From Limisphaera sp049537155 (lineage in GTDB: Bacteria; Verrucomicrobiota; Verrucomicrobiia; Limisphaerales; Limisphaeraceae): a DNA stretch of 64,000 nt. The translations under genes and the position numbers were made by a program. The first letter of the stretch is position 1. Each line of letters begins with the position of its first letter. Below the pieces are notes generated by a model. The model was not told the DNA's origin. It ran no database searches and saw only the letters and a list, made by a program, of their open reading frames with translations. The DNA is taken from contig NZ_JBMVQZ010000003.1 in assembly GCF_049537155.1 (NCBI RefSeq), positions 310,001 to 374,000 on the forward strand. The letters are read 5' to 3'. Below are positions 7,279-17,126 of the stretch, piece by piece.

Positions 7279-8766
7279 TTAATCCTCCGGTTCACTGAAG
7301 GCTTCCACCCGGTAGATCTCCACCCGGCAATCCGGGCTGCGCCAGGCATCAGGCGCACACCCGGCCTTGAGCGAAAGCTGCTCCATGAAGCGCCGTGGGT
7401 CCCGAAGTTTTTCCCAGACCTGCGGGAGAAACGTGGCAGCATGCGGTCCCACGTGGAGGATCACCCCGTCCCGGCCCGGCTCCAGAGAACGCAACAACTC
7501 GTCCGGCCCGGCCACCTCCAGCAGTCGCGGCCGGGTCAGCACGCTGATTTCAATCCTCAGCTGACCCAATTCCGAAGGCGCCACCGGTTCGAACCGATAG
7601 TCGTACAGGGCCGCGTTCCTCGAGTTCTCCATCACCGCCTGATACAGCGGCATCTGGGCGGTCAGATGCCCGATGCAGCCCCGCAACACCCCGTGCCGGG
7701 TCAGCGTGACGAAACACGCCCGCGGAGCCAGCAACGTCAGGGGAAGCGACGCCGGACTCACCACGGGCATGCGTCCGGTGCGCACCAAGGTTTCCACGGT
7801 GAGTCGCGCCAGCCCCAGTGCCTGCATGCGTTCCCGGCCGTTCAACAGATGCCCCGCCGGCGGATCCGCGAACAGCACCGCGCCATCCGGGGCAACCAGA
7901 CCTTCCAGCGCCGGCACTCCTTCACCCGGCAGGCCGCGCCAGAGGACACCCTTCCAGTGCAGTCCCGCTCCCAACCGGGCAAGAAGCCACCACTCGACCG
8001 CGCTCTCCTTCACCCCTGCCGCCTGCAGGCCGTGAGAATCGCACCCTGCCAGGGCATGGAGTCTGTGGTGCAACACATCCTCGCACCCGCTCTCTGAAAG
8101 AAACTGCCCGTCATCGTCCCGCAGCCCCACCACCAACAGCAGGTCCGGAAACAGGCTCGGCACCAACCGCCGCACCAGCGAATCAGGATCACACTCCCCC
8201 ACCAGCACCCACACCCACTTCTCCAAACCCAAACACCGCACCCACTCTTCCCACCGACCCGTTTCCACCGTTGCCGGTGAGGTTCCTTTCAACGGCTCCG
8301 CGCCCGGCATGCCGGAGGACTGCTCCCCGAAAAACGGTACCCGTTCCCGACGCACCAACGGCAGGCCGGTCAACCGCGCCGTGCGCCGCGCCAGCACGTC
8401 TGCCTCCCGCCGGGTCCACGGCACCTGCTCCTCCAACGGCTCCACCACTACAGCGGGTTCGCCCAAGCCGGAAACGCCCGTCAGGATCATCGCCCCCTGC
8501 CAACCCGCCCCGTCCGCGCAACCGCCAACGACACTCCGGGCGCGGGACGGCCTCGCGGCTGCCTGAACAACCCCGATTGCCCGCAAATCCGCAAACTGCC
8601 CACTGCACGCCATGAACACGTTCCGATCGTCACCCCGCCTGTTGTCGTCCCAAGTCCCCAGCCAAAAACGAGGCGGATGAAAAGCTCCAACCTGACCAAA
8701 CCACCTCCGCCTCGCACCGTCCCGCCCGGGGTGCATCCGATTCAACGGGGAAGAACCAACCACCAC
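7279..8766 (-). CDS. AMMECR1-domain protein with a divergent N-terminal half
   Basis: The C-terminal 180 residues are an AMMECR1 domain (AmmeMemoRadiSam protein A type): CFVTLTRHGVLRGCIGHL with the conserved RGCIG near residue 355, EISVLT, and the ATFLPQVWEKL block. The N-terminal 300 residues are not confidently recognised. Fused AmmeMemoRadiSam proteins carry a MEMO domain here. A stretch near residues 225-280 (LLLVVGLRDDDGQFL... then CDSHGLQ) lines up loosely with MEMO's SDLSHY and Cys-Gly motifs but lacks the metal-binding histidine and the cysteine. I infer a degenerate MEMO module. The start is uncertain: 8766, 8613 and 8490 are all possible, and 8490 has the best SD (GGGGG). The usual radical-SAM partner is not in the window. 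Confidence 0.75.
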   Translation of the reverse strand: MVVGSSPLNRMHPGRDGARRRWFGQVGAFHPPRFWLGTWDDNRRGDDRNVFMACSGQFADLRAIGVVQAAARPSRARSVVGGCADGAGWQGAMILTGVSGLGEPAVVVEPLEEQVPWTRREADVLARRTARLTGLPLVRRERVPFFGEQSSGMPGAEPLKGTSPATVETGRWEEWVRCLGLEKWVWVLVGECDPDSLVRRLVPSLFPDLLLVVGLRDDDGQFLSESGCEDVLHHRLHALAGCDSHGLQAAGVKESAVEWWLLARLGAGLHWKGVLWRGLPGEGVPALEGLVAPDGAVLFADPPAGHLLNGRERMQALGLARLTVETLVRTGRMPVVSPASLPLTLLAPRACFVTLTRHGVLRGCIGHLTAQMPLYQAVMENSRNAALYDYRFEPVAPSELGQLRIEISVLTRPRLLEVAGPDELLRSLEPGRDGVILHVGPHAATFLPQVWEKLRDPRRFMEQLSLKAGCAPDAWRSPDCRVEIYRVEAFSEPED

Positions 8767-8990
8767 CGCGGGGAACCGCCGTGCCGGTCCGCGCCACTGT
8801 TACTGCCATCGTCACCAATGGCCACTAAACACCGGGCCCGCGAACAGGGCAAGCCAGCAGCGGTCACCCAGCAGTCCGCAAAACGATTCACGATCTTGCG
8901 CCCGCCACTCCGCAAGCAGACCGCCCGCAACCACCACCAGCGCGAACCGCAGCCGGCGCCGATTCGCGGCACTCCTGACCGCCACGCCAT

Positions 8991-11978
8991 TCACGGCCGT
9001 CCACGGGCCGGTGGCGCCGGCCCCAGGGCATCGCGCAGGGTCTGCCACGGCCGCAGCGGGATGAGCAGCACGCGTGGAATGTGGATCGGCTCGGCCGTGG
9101 GTCGTGCCAGCGTCCCCGTGATGCGGAACTCCAGAATTTTGCTCACCGGCCACAGGGCCAGACTGACCACACGCCCCACCAACCAGGCGTCCCGCAGCAA
9201 CTCCGCCTGCACAACCGCCTCCACCTGTCCGTCCAGGCTCACCCGCCCGCGGTATTGCAACCGCATCGTGGAGGCGCGACACTCAAGGTCGTCGGACACC
9301 AGCACGCCGTTGGTCAAAACGAACGTGGCCCGGCCGCTGGTCACCCGGCTTCGACCCAGACCCGGCACCAGCGCATCCAGCGGCTCCGACAACACCCCGA
9401 AAAGCGGGATGGACCAGATCCACCCGTCCCGCAGGCTCGCCGCGCCACGGCCGTTCCAAGTGCGCCAGTCACCGGTGTGCGCCCGGTCCACCAGCAGATC
9501 CACGTCCAAGGTCCCCTCCAACCGGCTCCCGGCAGGACCCACATCCCGCATCAGCGCCGCCAGGTCCACTCCGTGCCCCTGCAGGCCGAACCGGAAGGCC
9601 GTTCCGTCCGGTGGAGAAAGATCAAACAATGCCCAACCCTGCAACTGCCCGCCGCACAGCGCGGCCGTCACATTCGTGAGCGCCACGCTGTCGCCCCGCC
9701 AGCGGACCGTGCCCGTGACCTGCTCGGCACGGAACCGCCACCAGCGAAACGGTCCACCCTCCACCTCTGCCACCAAATCCGCCCCCTGCCGCCCGCGCCA
9801 CGGAACCGTCCCCTGCAACCGGACACGCGGCGGCCGCTCGAACCGATACGGCGCCAGTGTCCGGGCCGTCCGGGGGCCAATCGCCGCCGTGACCGCGGCC
9901 GGATCGTCCACACAGAGCACGTTGGTGAAATGGACCTGCTGGCCGGCGAAATCCACGGCCAGTCCGTCGGCCATCAACCTCCCTTCCGCCCGTTCAATGC
10001 GCGGCTGCAACACGTCCAGCCATCGGTTGCTGTAGGCCAGCGTCGCCTCCAGCCGCTGCACGGCCAATTCGCGAAACACGAAGTTGGTCCAGTGGACCGT
10101 TGCGTGTCCGGCCACGGTGTCGGGTCGTAGAAAGGCCCCTCTTGCCTCGCCCGCAGCCGTCAGCGGTTCGTGCCACTGCAGCAAGGAGAGCCAGGTCAAC
10201 TGGTTCGTGTGAAGCAGGGGGGCAAACGCGTCCGGCGGCAGCTGAAACTGGAAACGCCACTCGTACCTCCGTTCCCAGGGCCAGACCCGGTAATCGGCCC
10301 GCAACCAACCGTCGGGCCGTGCCACCTCGAGGTCCGGCAAATGCCACATCCCATTCGAGTACTGCACATGGGACCGTGCCCGTGCGGCGCGGAATCCCCG
10401 GAAGCCACCCGACTCCAGCATCACCTCGCCGGTCAGGCTGAGCCTCTCTTTCAGCGCCCGACTCCACGCTTCGCCCTGCGGCGGCCAGGGCGGCAGTTGC
10501 AACTCTCCCGAGATCTCCATTCGTGGCGGGCGGTCCCAAGCCCACTGCCCGAGCCAGCGCCGCGTCCGCTCCGACAGCCACGGTTCGAGCTCCTTCGGGT
10601 CCGCAACCGAGTTCGCATGAAAGCGGGCCTGTCCCGAGGCCGCCTCGACAAGCAACTCACCCCGGACCGGTCCGGACGGCAGGGCCGCCTCGAGCCTCCG
10701 CACGCGCAACTGCGGCGGAGCCCAGTCCAATTCGCAACAGACTTTTTGCAGACCCACGCCCCGAACGCGGGCGGTCTCCGCGGACACCGTGCCGTCCAGG
10801 CTCCAGCCCGCGGCACGACACCAGGGTTCCTGCAAACTCGGCCCCTCGTCCGCTCCGCCACGCCGCACGTGTCCGGACCCCTCCATCCCTTGCACAAACA
10901 CGCCGTCTGCCTCCGCGGCAGCAAGCCTCAGCCGCCAACCCGCCTGCTGCACGGCGCGCGTCTCCCCGCCCCGGACTTCGAACTCCACCACCCCGTTCGT
11001 GCCGGTCATCCAGCGGGTCGTCACGACCGCCACTTCGCACGTGCCGTGGATTTCCCACGTCCCGGAAGGATCGAATTGCAACACCCCGGCGGCCTTCAAC
11101 TGCTCGCCATCCCCGTGGCTGGTCCAAACACGGTCCGCCTCCCATACCGCCTCTACCCGTGAGCCCGTTCCCTCCGGCACCGGTGTCATCATCAGTCGGA
11201 GCCGGAAGCCGTGCACCGTGCCCGCCGGTGTGGCCGCACCGGGCACACGCATCTGCCACCAGAGACGAAGGCGCTCGGGAGCGCGACCGTCCCCCTCGAA
11301 CACCCCCACCACCTCCGGCGCGGCGGTGAAGGTCGTCCGCGCCAGCCAGGACCGCCAATCCGGCGCCCCGGTTTCCCCCTCCTGCCCCCTGGGGCTCCGC
11401 GAACGGCGCAAGCCCTCCCATCCGGGCCACCCTCTCAACGCGGTGGCGTTGGTCAGGACACCGGAGACCCGGCAGTACACTGGCCCCACGCGGGCCCGTA
11501 AATCCTCCACCCTCCAGGTGTCGTTCGGAAGAAAACGGATCCGGGTCCGTACCTCCTCCACCTCCCACGGAAACCCCGCCTCTTCACCCGCGCCCCGGTC
11601 GAACTGGAACCGTCCCCGCACCACCTCCAGTCCCTCCACTCCCGGACGCCCGCGCCAGAGACCCGCAAGATCGAGGTCCAGCCGCACACGATCGGCAAAC
11701 AGCCGGGGCGCATTTGTGGCGTCCGACGGGCAAACGGAAACCTGATCCGCCACGATCCCCGACCCCAGCCGCAGGCGCAGCCGCGTAAACTCCAGTTCCA
11801 GCCCATGCTGGCGCACTTGGTCCAGCAGCGGCCCCTTCAACGAGTCCGGCAGGCCCACACGGTCCAGGTAAAGCAGCCCTCCCAGCAGAAGAAGCAGCAC
11901 CACCCAGACAAACCACCGGCAGGCCCAAAACGCCCAACGACAACCCCGCGCCCAACGTCGCCATCTGCTGCCGGCCAT
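8991..11978 (-). CDS. AsmA-like inner-membrane-anchored envelope protein
   Basis: AsmA/TamB-like proteins are long, N-terminally anchored periplasmic bridges involved in lipid transport or outer-membrane assembly. The 995-residue product has a single membrane segment at about residues 18-38 (FVWVVLLLLLGGLLYL). A short AsmA-type N-terminal block follows (LEFTRLRLRLGSGIVADQV), then about 700 residues of beta-rich repeats. The end is a clear AsmA C-terminal domain: GRGAASLRDGWIWSIPLFG, RATFVLTNGVLVSDDLECR, FRITGTLARP and PIHIPRVLL. It begins only six bases after the DUF4340 gene, so it is the last gene of that operon. Which lipid or substrate it handles cannot be told. Confidence 0.82.
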   Translation of the reverse strand: MAGSRWRRWARGCRWAFWACRWFVWVVLLLLLGGLLYLDRVGLPDSLKGPLLDQVRQHGLELEFTRLRLRLGSGIVADQVSVCPSDATNAPRLFADRVRLDLDLAGLWRGRPGVEGLEVVRGRFQFDRGAGEEAGFPWEVEEVRTRIRFLPNDTWRVEDLRARVGPVYCRVSGVLTNATALRGWPGWEGLRRSRSPRGQEGETGAPDWRSWLARTTFTAAPEVVGVFEGDGRAPERLRLWWQMRVPGAATPAGTVHGFRLRLMMTPVPEGTGSRVEAVWEADRVWTSHGDGEQLKAAGVLQFDPSGTWEIHGTCEVAVVTTRWMTGTNGVVEFEVRGGETRAVQQAGWRLRLAAAEADGVFVQGMEGSGHVRRGGADEGPSLQEPWCRAAGWSLDGTVSAETARVRGVGLQKVCCELDWAPPQLRVRRLEAALPSGPVRGELLVEAASGQARFHANSVADPKELEPWLSERTRRWLGQWAWDRPPRMEISGELQLPPWPPQGEAWSRALKERLSLTGEVMLESGGFRGFRAARARSHVQYSNGMWHLPDLEVARPDGWLRADYRVWPWERRYEWRFQFQLPPDAFAPLLHTNQLTWLSLLQWHEPLTAAGEARGAFLRPDTVAGHATVHWTNFVFRELAVQRLEATLAYSNRWLDVLQPRIERAEGRLMADGLAVDFAGQQVHFTNVLCVDDPAAVTAAIGPRTARTLAPYRFERPPRVRLQGTVPWRGRQGADLVAEVEGGPFRWWRFRAEQVTGTVRWRGDSVALTNVTAALCGGQLQGWALFDLSPPDGTAFRFGLQGHGVDLAALMRDVGPAGSRLEGTLDVDLLVDRAHTGDWRTWNGRGAASLRDGWIWSIPLFGVLSEPLDALVPGLGRSRVTSGRATFVLTNGVLVSDDLECRASTMRLQYRGRVSLDGQVEAVVQAELLRDAWLVGRVVSLALWPVSKILEFRITGTLARPTAEPIHIPRVLLIPLRPWQTLRDALGPAPPARGRP

Positions 11979-11984
11979 GCGCCC

Positions 11985-13778
11985 TCAGGACCCGGGTTCG
12001 GGAGGCAGCTTCAAATACGCCTGCGCCAGCTCCTGCACCACCGGCGAGGTCACGAACAACCACGGTTGCCCTTCCAACCGCACCATCCCCAGCAACGGGA
12101 GTTCCTCCCGAAGCCGTGCGAAGGTCACCGTCAACGCCTGGCCATCCCGGCGGCGCAGCGTGACCGACCAACCCACACGCTCAAAACCAAACTCTTTCGC
12201 CCGTTCCTCGCCCACGCCCACCCACGCCATGGCGTCCAGCTCACACAAGGCGCGCACGGCCTCCCCCACTGCCAGACTGTTGATGATCCCCTGTGATCCC
12301 GGCGCCAGCGTCCACGCATGGGCGTCATGCCGGATCATTTCGCGCCGCCGCGAGCCTTCGTGCACGATGACCCGCTCCACCTCCGACTCCGGCACCCGCC
12401 AGATTCTGCGGTCGCGCAACTGATAGAACGCCGTGGGCAATGCGGCCAGATCCGACGCACGCACCGCGTACACGGCGGGTTCGTCCGGCCGCCGCACGAA
12501 CACCTTGTCGTCCTGCGTCAGTCCGACCTGGATCTCGCCCAAAACCGTGTTGGTGTCGCCCGCACCCTGCGCTGCCCGGCGCAACACGATCTGGCGCTGC
12601 GGCGGCGCCAGTCCGAACCGCGCCAAATCCGGCTCGATCACGACGTCCTTCACAAACTCCGCCACCTCGAGCCGCCCCAGCAGATCGAGCAACCCCTCCA
12701 TCAACGGCTCGTCCGCGGGAAGGTCCCACGGAAGGATCCGCCATCCCACGGGCAGCCGGTGCACGGCAAAGTTCTCGCTGCCCAAAAACTCCACCGCCGC
12801 AACCTGCCCCTCCCATCGCAACAGCCGCCGGTCACGAAACTCCGCATAACCCACCTGCCAGGCGCCCACCGGCCTGGATGCCACCGTCACAATCGCAGCT
12901 CGTCCCGACTCCCGCGCATACACGCGGTCCGCCTGATTGCTGGGACTTCGACCGAACTCGAACCGTCCCACCAGGTTCGTCCCCCGCCACAACCCCAGGG
13001 CCAGGCTCGGCGGCGCCAGCCCGTAGAACTCCGGATCCGCCCCGGGATCGTCCGCCACGAACTCCAACACCTCCAGCCCGGCCAATCCCTGCCAGAGGGT
13101 TTGGATCCGCTCCGCATCCGCCCGCGCCCGCAACGGTTCGATCAACCGCCACCGACCGTTCTCCGGCGTCCGTTCCAGCGCGAACCGGCCCAACTGGTTG
13201 CTCACGGTGAGGCGGTCGAAGTCCCCCGAAGACACCCGCACCCATCGGCGCTCCCGCCAGTCGGCCGGTTGCGTCGGCAACCGCCGGAGCACCTCGGAAC
13301 TCACCACCCACAGTTCCCCCTCACCGACCACCTGCACGAAAACCTGGTCGCCCGGCGCCGTCCGATCACCGAATTGGATCTGGACCACCTTCCCCGGTGC
13401 CTGCACGCGCAGGGTCACCCGCGGGGTGTCCAGTCCGAACTCTGCCAGTGCATCCGGCCGCTCCAGCAGCTCCGAGGTGGTCAACACCGTGAACACGGGT
13501 TCCCGCACCAAGGCCTCCAAAAGTGCTTCCACCCGGCGATCGTCCGCCGGATCACGCAGCGGCGTTTCCAACCACCAGGTGCCGTCCTGGCGCGCCACCC
13601 GCAGCGGCAATTCGTGCGGTCGCCGCACCTCCAGGGCCACCACCTCCGCGGGGTCCCACCCCGCCAGCAACGGCCGGGGCCCGCGCGGCGGCTCTTCCCA
13701 GCGCCGCTCCACAAACCAGATGAACCCCAGCAAAACCAGCGCCAGGGTCACCCAAAGACCTGTAAACCTTGCCTGCAT
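11985..13778 (-). CDS. DUF4340-domain protein of the Gld-type ABC cluster
   Basis: About 597 residues. A single N-terminal membrane segment (LWVTLALVLLGFIWFV) is followed by repeated DUF4340 modules. The recurrent pattern is a strand, W-x-L-x-x-P, then AEFGLDTPRVTLRV or FGLAPPQRQIVLRR, seen at about residues 55-180, 225-310 and 385-470. The family is found beside GldG/GldF-like ABC exporters, and the order here is the same. The frame opens with a GTG at 13802, but ATG at 13778 has a strong SD (GGAAGGG) and puts the membrane segment at a normal distance, so I start there. The AsmA-like gene follows after six bases. Role unknown; an extracytoplasmic accessory to the exporter is inferred. Confidence 0.85.
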   Translation of the reverse strand: MQARFTGLWVTLALVLLGFIWFVERRWEEPPRGPRPLLAGWDPAEVVALEVRRPHELPLRVARQDGTWWLETPLRDPADDRRVEALLEALVREPVFTVLTTSELLERPDALAEFGLDTPRVTLRVQAPGKVVQIQFGDRTAPGDQVFVQVVGEGELWVVSSEVLRRLPTQPADWRERRWVRVSSGDFDRLTVSNQLGRFALERTPENGRWRLIEPLRARADAERIQTLWQGLAGLEVLEFVADDPGADPEFYGLAPPSLALGLWRGTNLVGRFEFGRSPSNQADRVYARESGRAAIVTVASRPVGAWQVGYAEFRDRRLLRWEGQVAAVEFLGSENFAVHRLPVGWRILPWDLPADEPLMEGLLDLLGRLEVAEFVKDVVIEPDLARFGLAPPQRQIVLRRAAQGAGDTNTVLGEIQVGLTQDDKVFVRRPDEPAVYAVRASDLAALPTAFYQLRDRRIWRVPESEVERVIVHEGSRRREMIRHDAHAWTLAPGSQGIINSLAVGEAVRALCELDAMAWVGVGEERAKEFGFERVGWSVTLRRRDGQALTVTFARLREELPLLGMVRLEGQPWLFVTSPVVQELAQAYLKLPPEPGS

Positions 13779-13839
13779 CCGCGCTTTCCCTTCCGCGGGC
13801 ACGCCCGCCGGCCCGACCGGCCACCCGTTCCGTGCCGCC

Positions 13840-15321
13840 TCAGCGCCGCCGGTGCCACCAAATCACCAGCCCCACCAGGAGGAGACCGGCCGGGATTCCG
13901 GCCAGCAACGTCCATTCCAGCGCGCGCATCTGACGCGCACTCAGCGTCACACGGAATTCCCGCACCGGTTTCGACCCCACCTGGTGCAGCAGGAACGTCC
14001 GGTCCAACAACCAGTTCACCGCATACGCACCGAAATCCGCATTGTTCACCGAGTCGATCAGCTGGTTGCCCAGGAAAAACGAATCACCCACCACCACCAT
14101 CCGCGTGTTGCTCCGGCCTGTCACCACGCCCGGGACGGCGCCCTTCTCCACCGCCACCGCCAGCGGATACGACCCCATGGCACTGCCGCCGCTCATCAGC
14201 CGGCTCCGTTCCCCACTGAACGCCAGCTCGGTGACCGTCACCCCTTCCACGCCCCCAACCGTGCCCGTCAACCGGCCCACCGCACGCGGCCGCCACAGAT
14301 GAAGCGCCGCGGGCAGGCCACCCTCCACCAGCGGCCGGATCACCGGGTGATCCCCGAACCGCATCACCTTGATGTCCTGCCCGGTGATCGTGTTGTCCCG
14401 GTCCACCACCGGCCACAAACCCACCTGCACGCCCCACCGCTCCAGCAGAGGTTCCAACCCTGACCCGCGCGACAACGAGTAGCTGTTCAACAGCACCAGC
14501 ATCCGGCCGCCCTGACGAAGATAGTCGTCCAGCTTGCGCGCCACCGCCTCCGGAACCGGCTGCAAAGGTCCCGCCACGATCAGCAAATGACAATCCTCCG
14601 GCACCGCGTTGGTGCCCTCGAGGGAAAGGGTCGCCGGGACGATGCAGTTCTGCCGCAGCAGACCGGCGAACCGACGGTAGCCCACCGTCTCGTGATCACT
14701 GTCGGGGTCGTGCTCCTGATGACCGGCCAGGAAATAGGCACGCAAAGGCTGCGACATCGTCACCGCCAGCAGTGCCGAGGTGAAGATCCGTTCCCCATGG
14801 AACGCCACCGCACGCCGCCGGAATTCCGGTTGCCCGTCCCCGCCCACCGGCTCGAGCGTGAACTGGGTGAGCATCCGCCCGTCAATGCTCATCACACGTC
14901 CCTGGCAGTCGAACAGGATCAGGTTCTTGTTCGTGGCACCGGCCAGTTGATACTCCGCAAAGACCTGCTGGGCCGCACCCGCCTCCCGCAGGTAATCCAC
15001 CGTGCGGACGTGCACCCGCGGATTGGCCAGTTGATATTCGCGCAGCAGCCCCACCACCAGCGGGTAGAACGGGTCTTCCCGGTCGTAAAACACCGTCACG
15101 CGCACGTCATTGGTCAGACTGTCCAACACCGCCCGCGTCTGGGGAGACAGCCGCGTGTCCACCTCGGCCGTCACGTACCAGCGCAACGGATGGCGCTGGG
15201 CCAGATAGTTGACCATCCCCACCAGGGCCAGCACCGAGATCGTGCCCAACCCCACCCGCAGCCAGGCCGCCCAGCGGCGGCCGGCCGAAAAGGAAGGTTG
15301 TGTGGCGCGATCCGTCTGCAT
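13840..15321 (-). CDS. GldG-like ABC transporter auxiliary protein
   Basis: The 493-residue product has membrane segments at both ends (about residues 23-42 and 470-488) around a large extracytoplasmic domain. Features of the GldG family (ABC_transp_aux) include YVTAEVDTRLSPQTRAVLDSL near residue 50, VRVTVFYDREDPFYP near 73, a central domain with AYFLAGHQEHDPDSD near 190, and MVVVGDSFFLGNQLIDS near 410. In gliding bacteria GldA-GldF-GldG form a transporter; outside them the substrate is unknown. It begins six bases after the permease gene stop, so translation is probably coupled. Confidence 0.87.
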   Translation of the reverse strand: MQTDRATQPSFSAGRRWAAWLRVGLGTISVLALVGMVNYLAQRHPLRWYVTAEVDTRLSPQTRAVLDSLTNDVRVTVFYDREDPFYPLVVGLLREYQLANPRVHVRTVDYLREAGAAQQVFAEYQLAGATNKNLILFDCQGRVMSIDGRMLTQFTLEPVGGDGQPEFRRRAVAFHGERIFTSALLAVTMSQPLRAYFLAGHQEHDPDSDHETVGYRRFAGLLRQNCIVPATLSLEGTNAVPEDCHLLIVAGPLQPVPEAVARKLDDYLRQGGRMLVLLNSYSLSRGSGLEPLLERWGVQVGLWPVVDRDNTITGQDIKVMRFGDHPVIRPLVEGGLPAALHLWRPRAVGRLTGTVGGVEGVTVTELAFSGERSRLMSGGSAMGSYPLAVAVEKGAVPGVVTGRSNTRMVVVGDSFFLGNQLIDSVNNADFGAYAVNWLLDRTFLLHQVGSKPVREFRVTLSARQMRALEWTLLAGIPAGLLLVGLVIWWHRRR

Positions 15322-15327
15322 GATCCC

Positions 15328-16080
15328 CTACTTCCAGTGACGCGCCTCCACTGCGCGCAGCGTCAGGTACAGAAACGCCAGGCTCGTGCTCCCGTACAAC
15401 ACCACCGGCCGGAGGTCCACCACGCCGCGCGTGAAATCCCGCATGTGCTCGACCAGGGTGAACACACCCAGCACCCGCGCCCACACCGGCCCCTCCGCCC
15501 CCGGTTCCGGAGCCGCGAAGCTCAGCAGAAACAGGCTCACCCCCAGCAACCCGGCCACCATCGCCGCCACCGTCTGGGACCGCGTCAACGCGGAGGCAAA
15601 ACAACCCAGACTCAGAAACAACATCCCCAGCAACGCAATCCCCAGGTAGGTGCTGCCCAACAACGGCCACTCCAACGCCTGCGCCTCCCCGGTCCAGTAC
15701 CGGATCAGCGCCACGCAACCGGGCAGCGGCAACCACACCACCAGGAAAAACACCAGTGCCGCTGCGAACTTGGCCGCCACCACCGTGCCGTCCCGCACCG
15801 GACTGGTCATCAAGGTCTCGTACGTCCCGGAGGCCCGTTCCTGCGCAAACAATCGCATCGTGATCACCGGCCCGCTCAACAGCATGATGATCCAGAAATA
15901 CGGCGTCTGATAGAAAACCTCCGTCACGTGCACGGGCAGCGGCGTCTGCCGCACCGCAAGCAGGAGATCCACGAAACTCAGCCCGATCAAAAACGCCACC
16001 GCGGCCATGATCACCCAGCCGCTCAACGACACCAGGTAGGCCGCCAACTCCCGCCGAAGCAGCACCCAAAAAGCCGTCAT
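15328..16080 (-). CDS. ABC-2 type permease, GldF-like
   Basis: Membrane component of the exporter, 250 residues with six predicted membrane segments, the first at about residues 16-38 (LSGWVIMAAVAFLIGLSFV). The loop MRLFAQERASGTYETLMTSP near 80-100 is the characteristic ABC-2 cytoplasmic coupling motif (E-x-x-x-G-T-x-E-x-L). A long periplasmic stretch containing HVTEVFYQTPYF lies between the first two segments, as in GldF. It starts one base after the ATPase stop codon. It would pair with the ATPase upstream and the GldG-like protein downstream. Confidence 0.9.
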   Translation of the reverse strand: MTAFWVLLRRELAAYLVSLSGWVIMAAVAFLIGLSFVDLLLAVRQTPLPVHVTEVFYQTPYFWIIMLLSGPVITMRLFAQERASGTYETLMTSPVRDGTVVAAKFAAALVFFLVVWLPLPGCVALIRYWTGEAQALEWPLLGSTYLGIALLGMLFLSLGCFASALTRSQTVAAMVAGLLGVSLFLLSFAAPEPGAEGPVWARVLGVFTLVEHMRDFTRGVVDLRPVVLYGSTSLAFLYLTLRAVEARHWK

Positions 16081-16081
16081 C

Positions 16082-17071
16082 TCACCACTCTCCCTCTTCC
16101 TCCTCGCCGCGCTCGTCGTCCTGCTCCTGCCGCGCCGTCACCTGGACGTAAATGTCCTCGAGCGTGTAACGACGACGCGTCAGTTCCCGCAGGGGCCAAC
16201 TCCGCTCCCGCACCCAGTGGTACACCAGCGGCCGCAGATCCTCCGAACCCGCCGCGCGCAACCAGCAACGCCAGTAACCGCCATCGGCCGGCGTCATCTC
16301 CCAGGAGGCCACCTCCGGCCGTCCCGCCCACAACGCCCGCAGCTCGGCCTCCGGCGCGGCCACCTCCACCAGCACCTGGTGATCCGCACTCAAACGCTGC
16401 TCCAGCTCCGCCGGCGTCCCCGCCGCCAGCACCTGCCCGTCCCACAGAATCAACATGCGATGACAGATCATCTCCGCCTCGGGCAGGATGTGCGTGGACA
16501 ACAAGACCGTGTGCCGGCCCGCCAGGCTCTTGATCAGCTCCCGCACCGACCGGATCTGGTGCGGATCCAACCCGATCGTGGGTTCGTCCAAAATGATCAG
16601 ATCCGGCTCGTGCACCAGGGCATCCGCCAGACCGACCCGCTGACGGTACCCCTTGGAAAGCTGCCCGATCAAACGACGGCGCACCTCCGTCAACCCGCAC
16701 TGTTCCAACACCCTCTCCACCCGCTCGCGGGCCCGGCGCCCCCTCAACCCCTTCAGCCGGGCACGAAACCGCAGGTACTCCACCACCCGCATCTCCGGAT
16801 ACAACGGGTTGTTCTCCGGCATGTAACCGATGCGCCGCCGCACCTCCAGCGACTCGCGGGCCACGTCGTGCCCCGCCACACGGGCCGTGCCGTAGGTCGC
16901 CGGCAGAAACCCTGCCAGAATCCGCATGGTCGTGCTCTTGCCCGCACCGTTCGGCCCCAGCAAACCGACGATCTCCCCCTGCGCCACCGTGAACGACACC
17001 CCGCGAATCGCCACGCGGTTCCCGTAGCGCTTCGTCAGATCGCGCACTTCGATCATGCAAGGCTTGTCCAT
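16082..17071 (-). CDS. ABC transporter ATPase, GldA-like
   Basis: Nucleotide-binding subunit, 329 residues. Walker A is GLLGPNGAGKSTT (about residues 37-49) and the signature region is LSKGYRQRVGLADAL (about 138-152). Walker B is DLIILDEPTIGLDPHQ (about 160-175) and the switch histidine lies in LSTHILPEAE. A 110-residue C-terminal extension after the core (DHQVLVEVAAPEAELRAL) is typical of DrrA/GldA-type exporters. The start at 17071 is preceded by GGGAG at good spacing; an internal ATG at 17056 is the alternative. It is the first Gld-type gene and lies 55 bases after the protease gene on the same strand, so read-through is likely. Confidence 0.92.
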   Translation of the reverse strand: MDKPCMIEVRDLTKRYGNRVAIRGVSFTVAQGEIVGLLGPNGAGKSTTMRILAGFLPATYGTARVAGHDVARESLEVRRRIGYMPENNPLYPEMRVVEYLRFRARLKGLRGRRARERVERVLEQCGLTEVRRRLIGQLSKGYRQRVGLADALVHEPDLIILDEPTIGLDPHQIRSVRELIKSLAGRHTVLLSTHILPEAEMICHRMLILWDGQVLAAGTPAELEQRLSADHQVLVEVAAPEAELRALWAGRPEVASWEMTPADGGYWRCWLRAAGSEDLRPLVYHWVRERSWPLRELTRRRYTLEDIYVQVTARQEQDDERGEEEEGEW

Positions 17072-17126
17072 CGGTTCGGCTCCCGCACCTTACCCGGAGC
17101 GGCCCCTGTCTGCGATGAAAAACCCC

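Noticed and set aside
7575..7600. GGTTCGAACC, resembling a tRNA T-loop
   Set aside because: It lies inside the AMMECR1 coding frame and no acceptor or anticodon stem can be built around it. No tRNA gene was found in the window.
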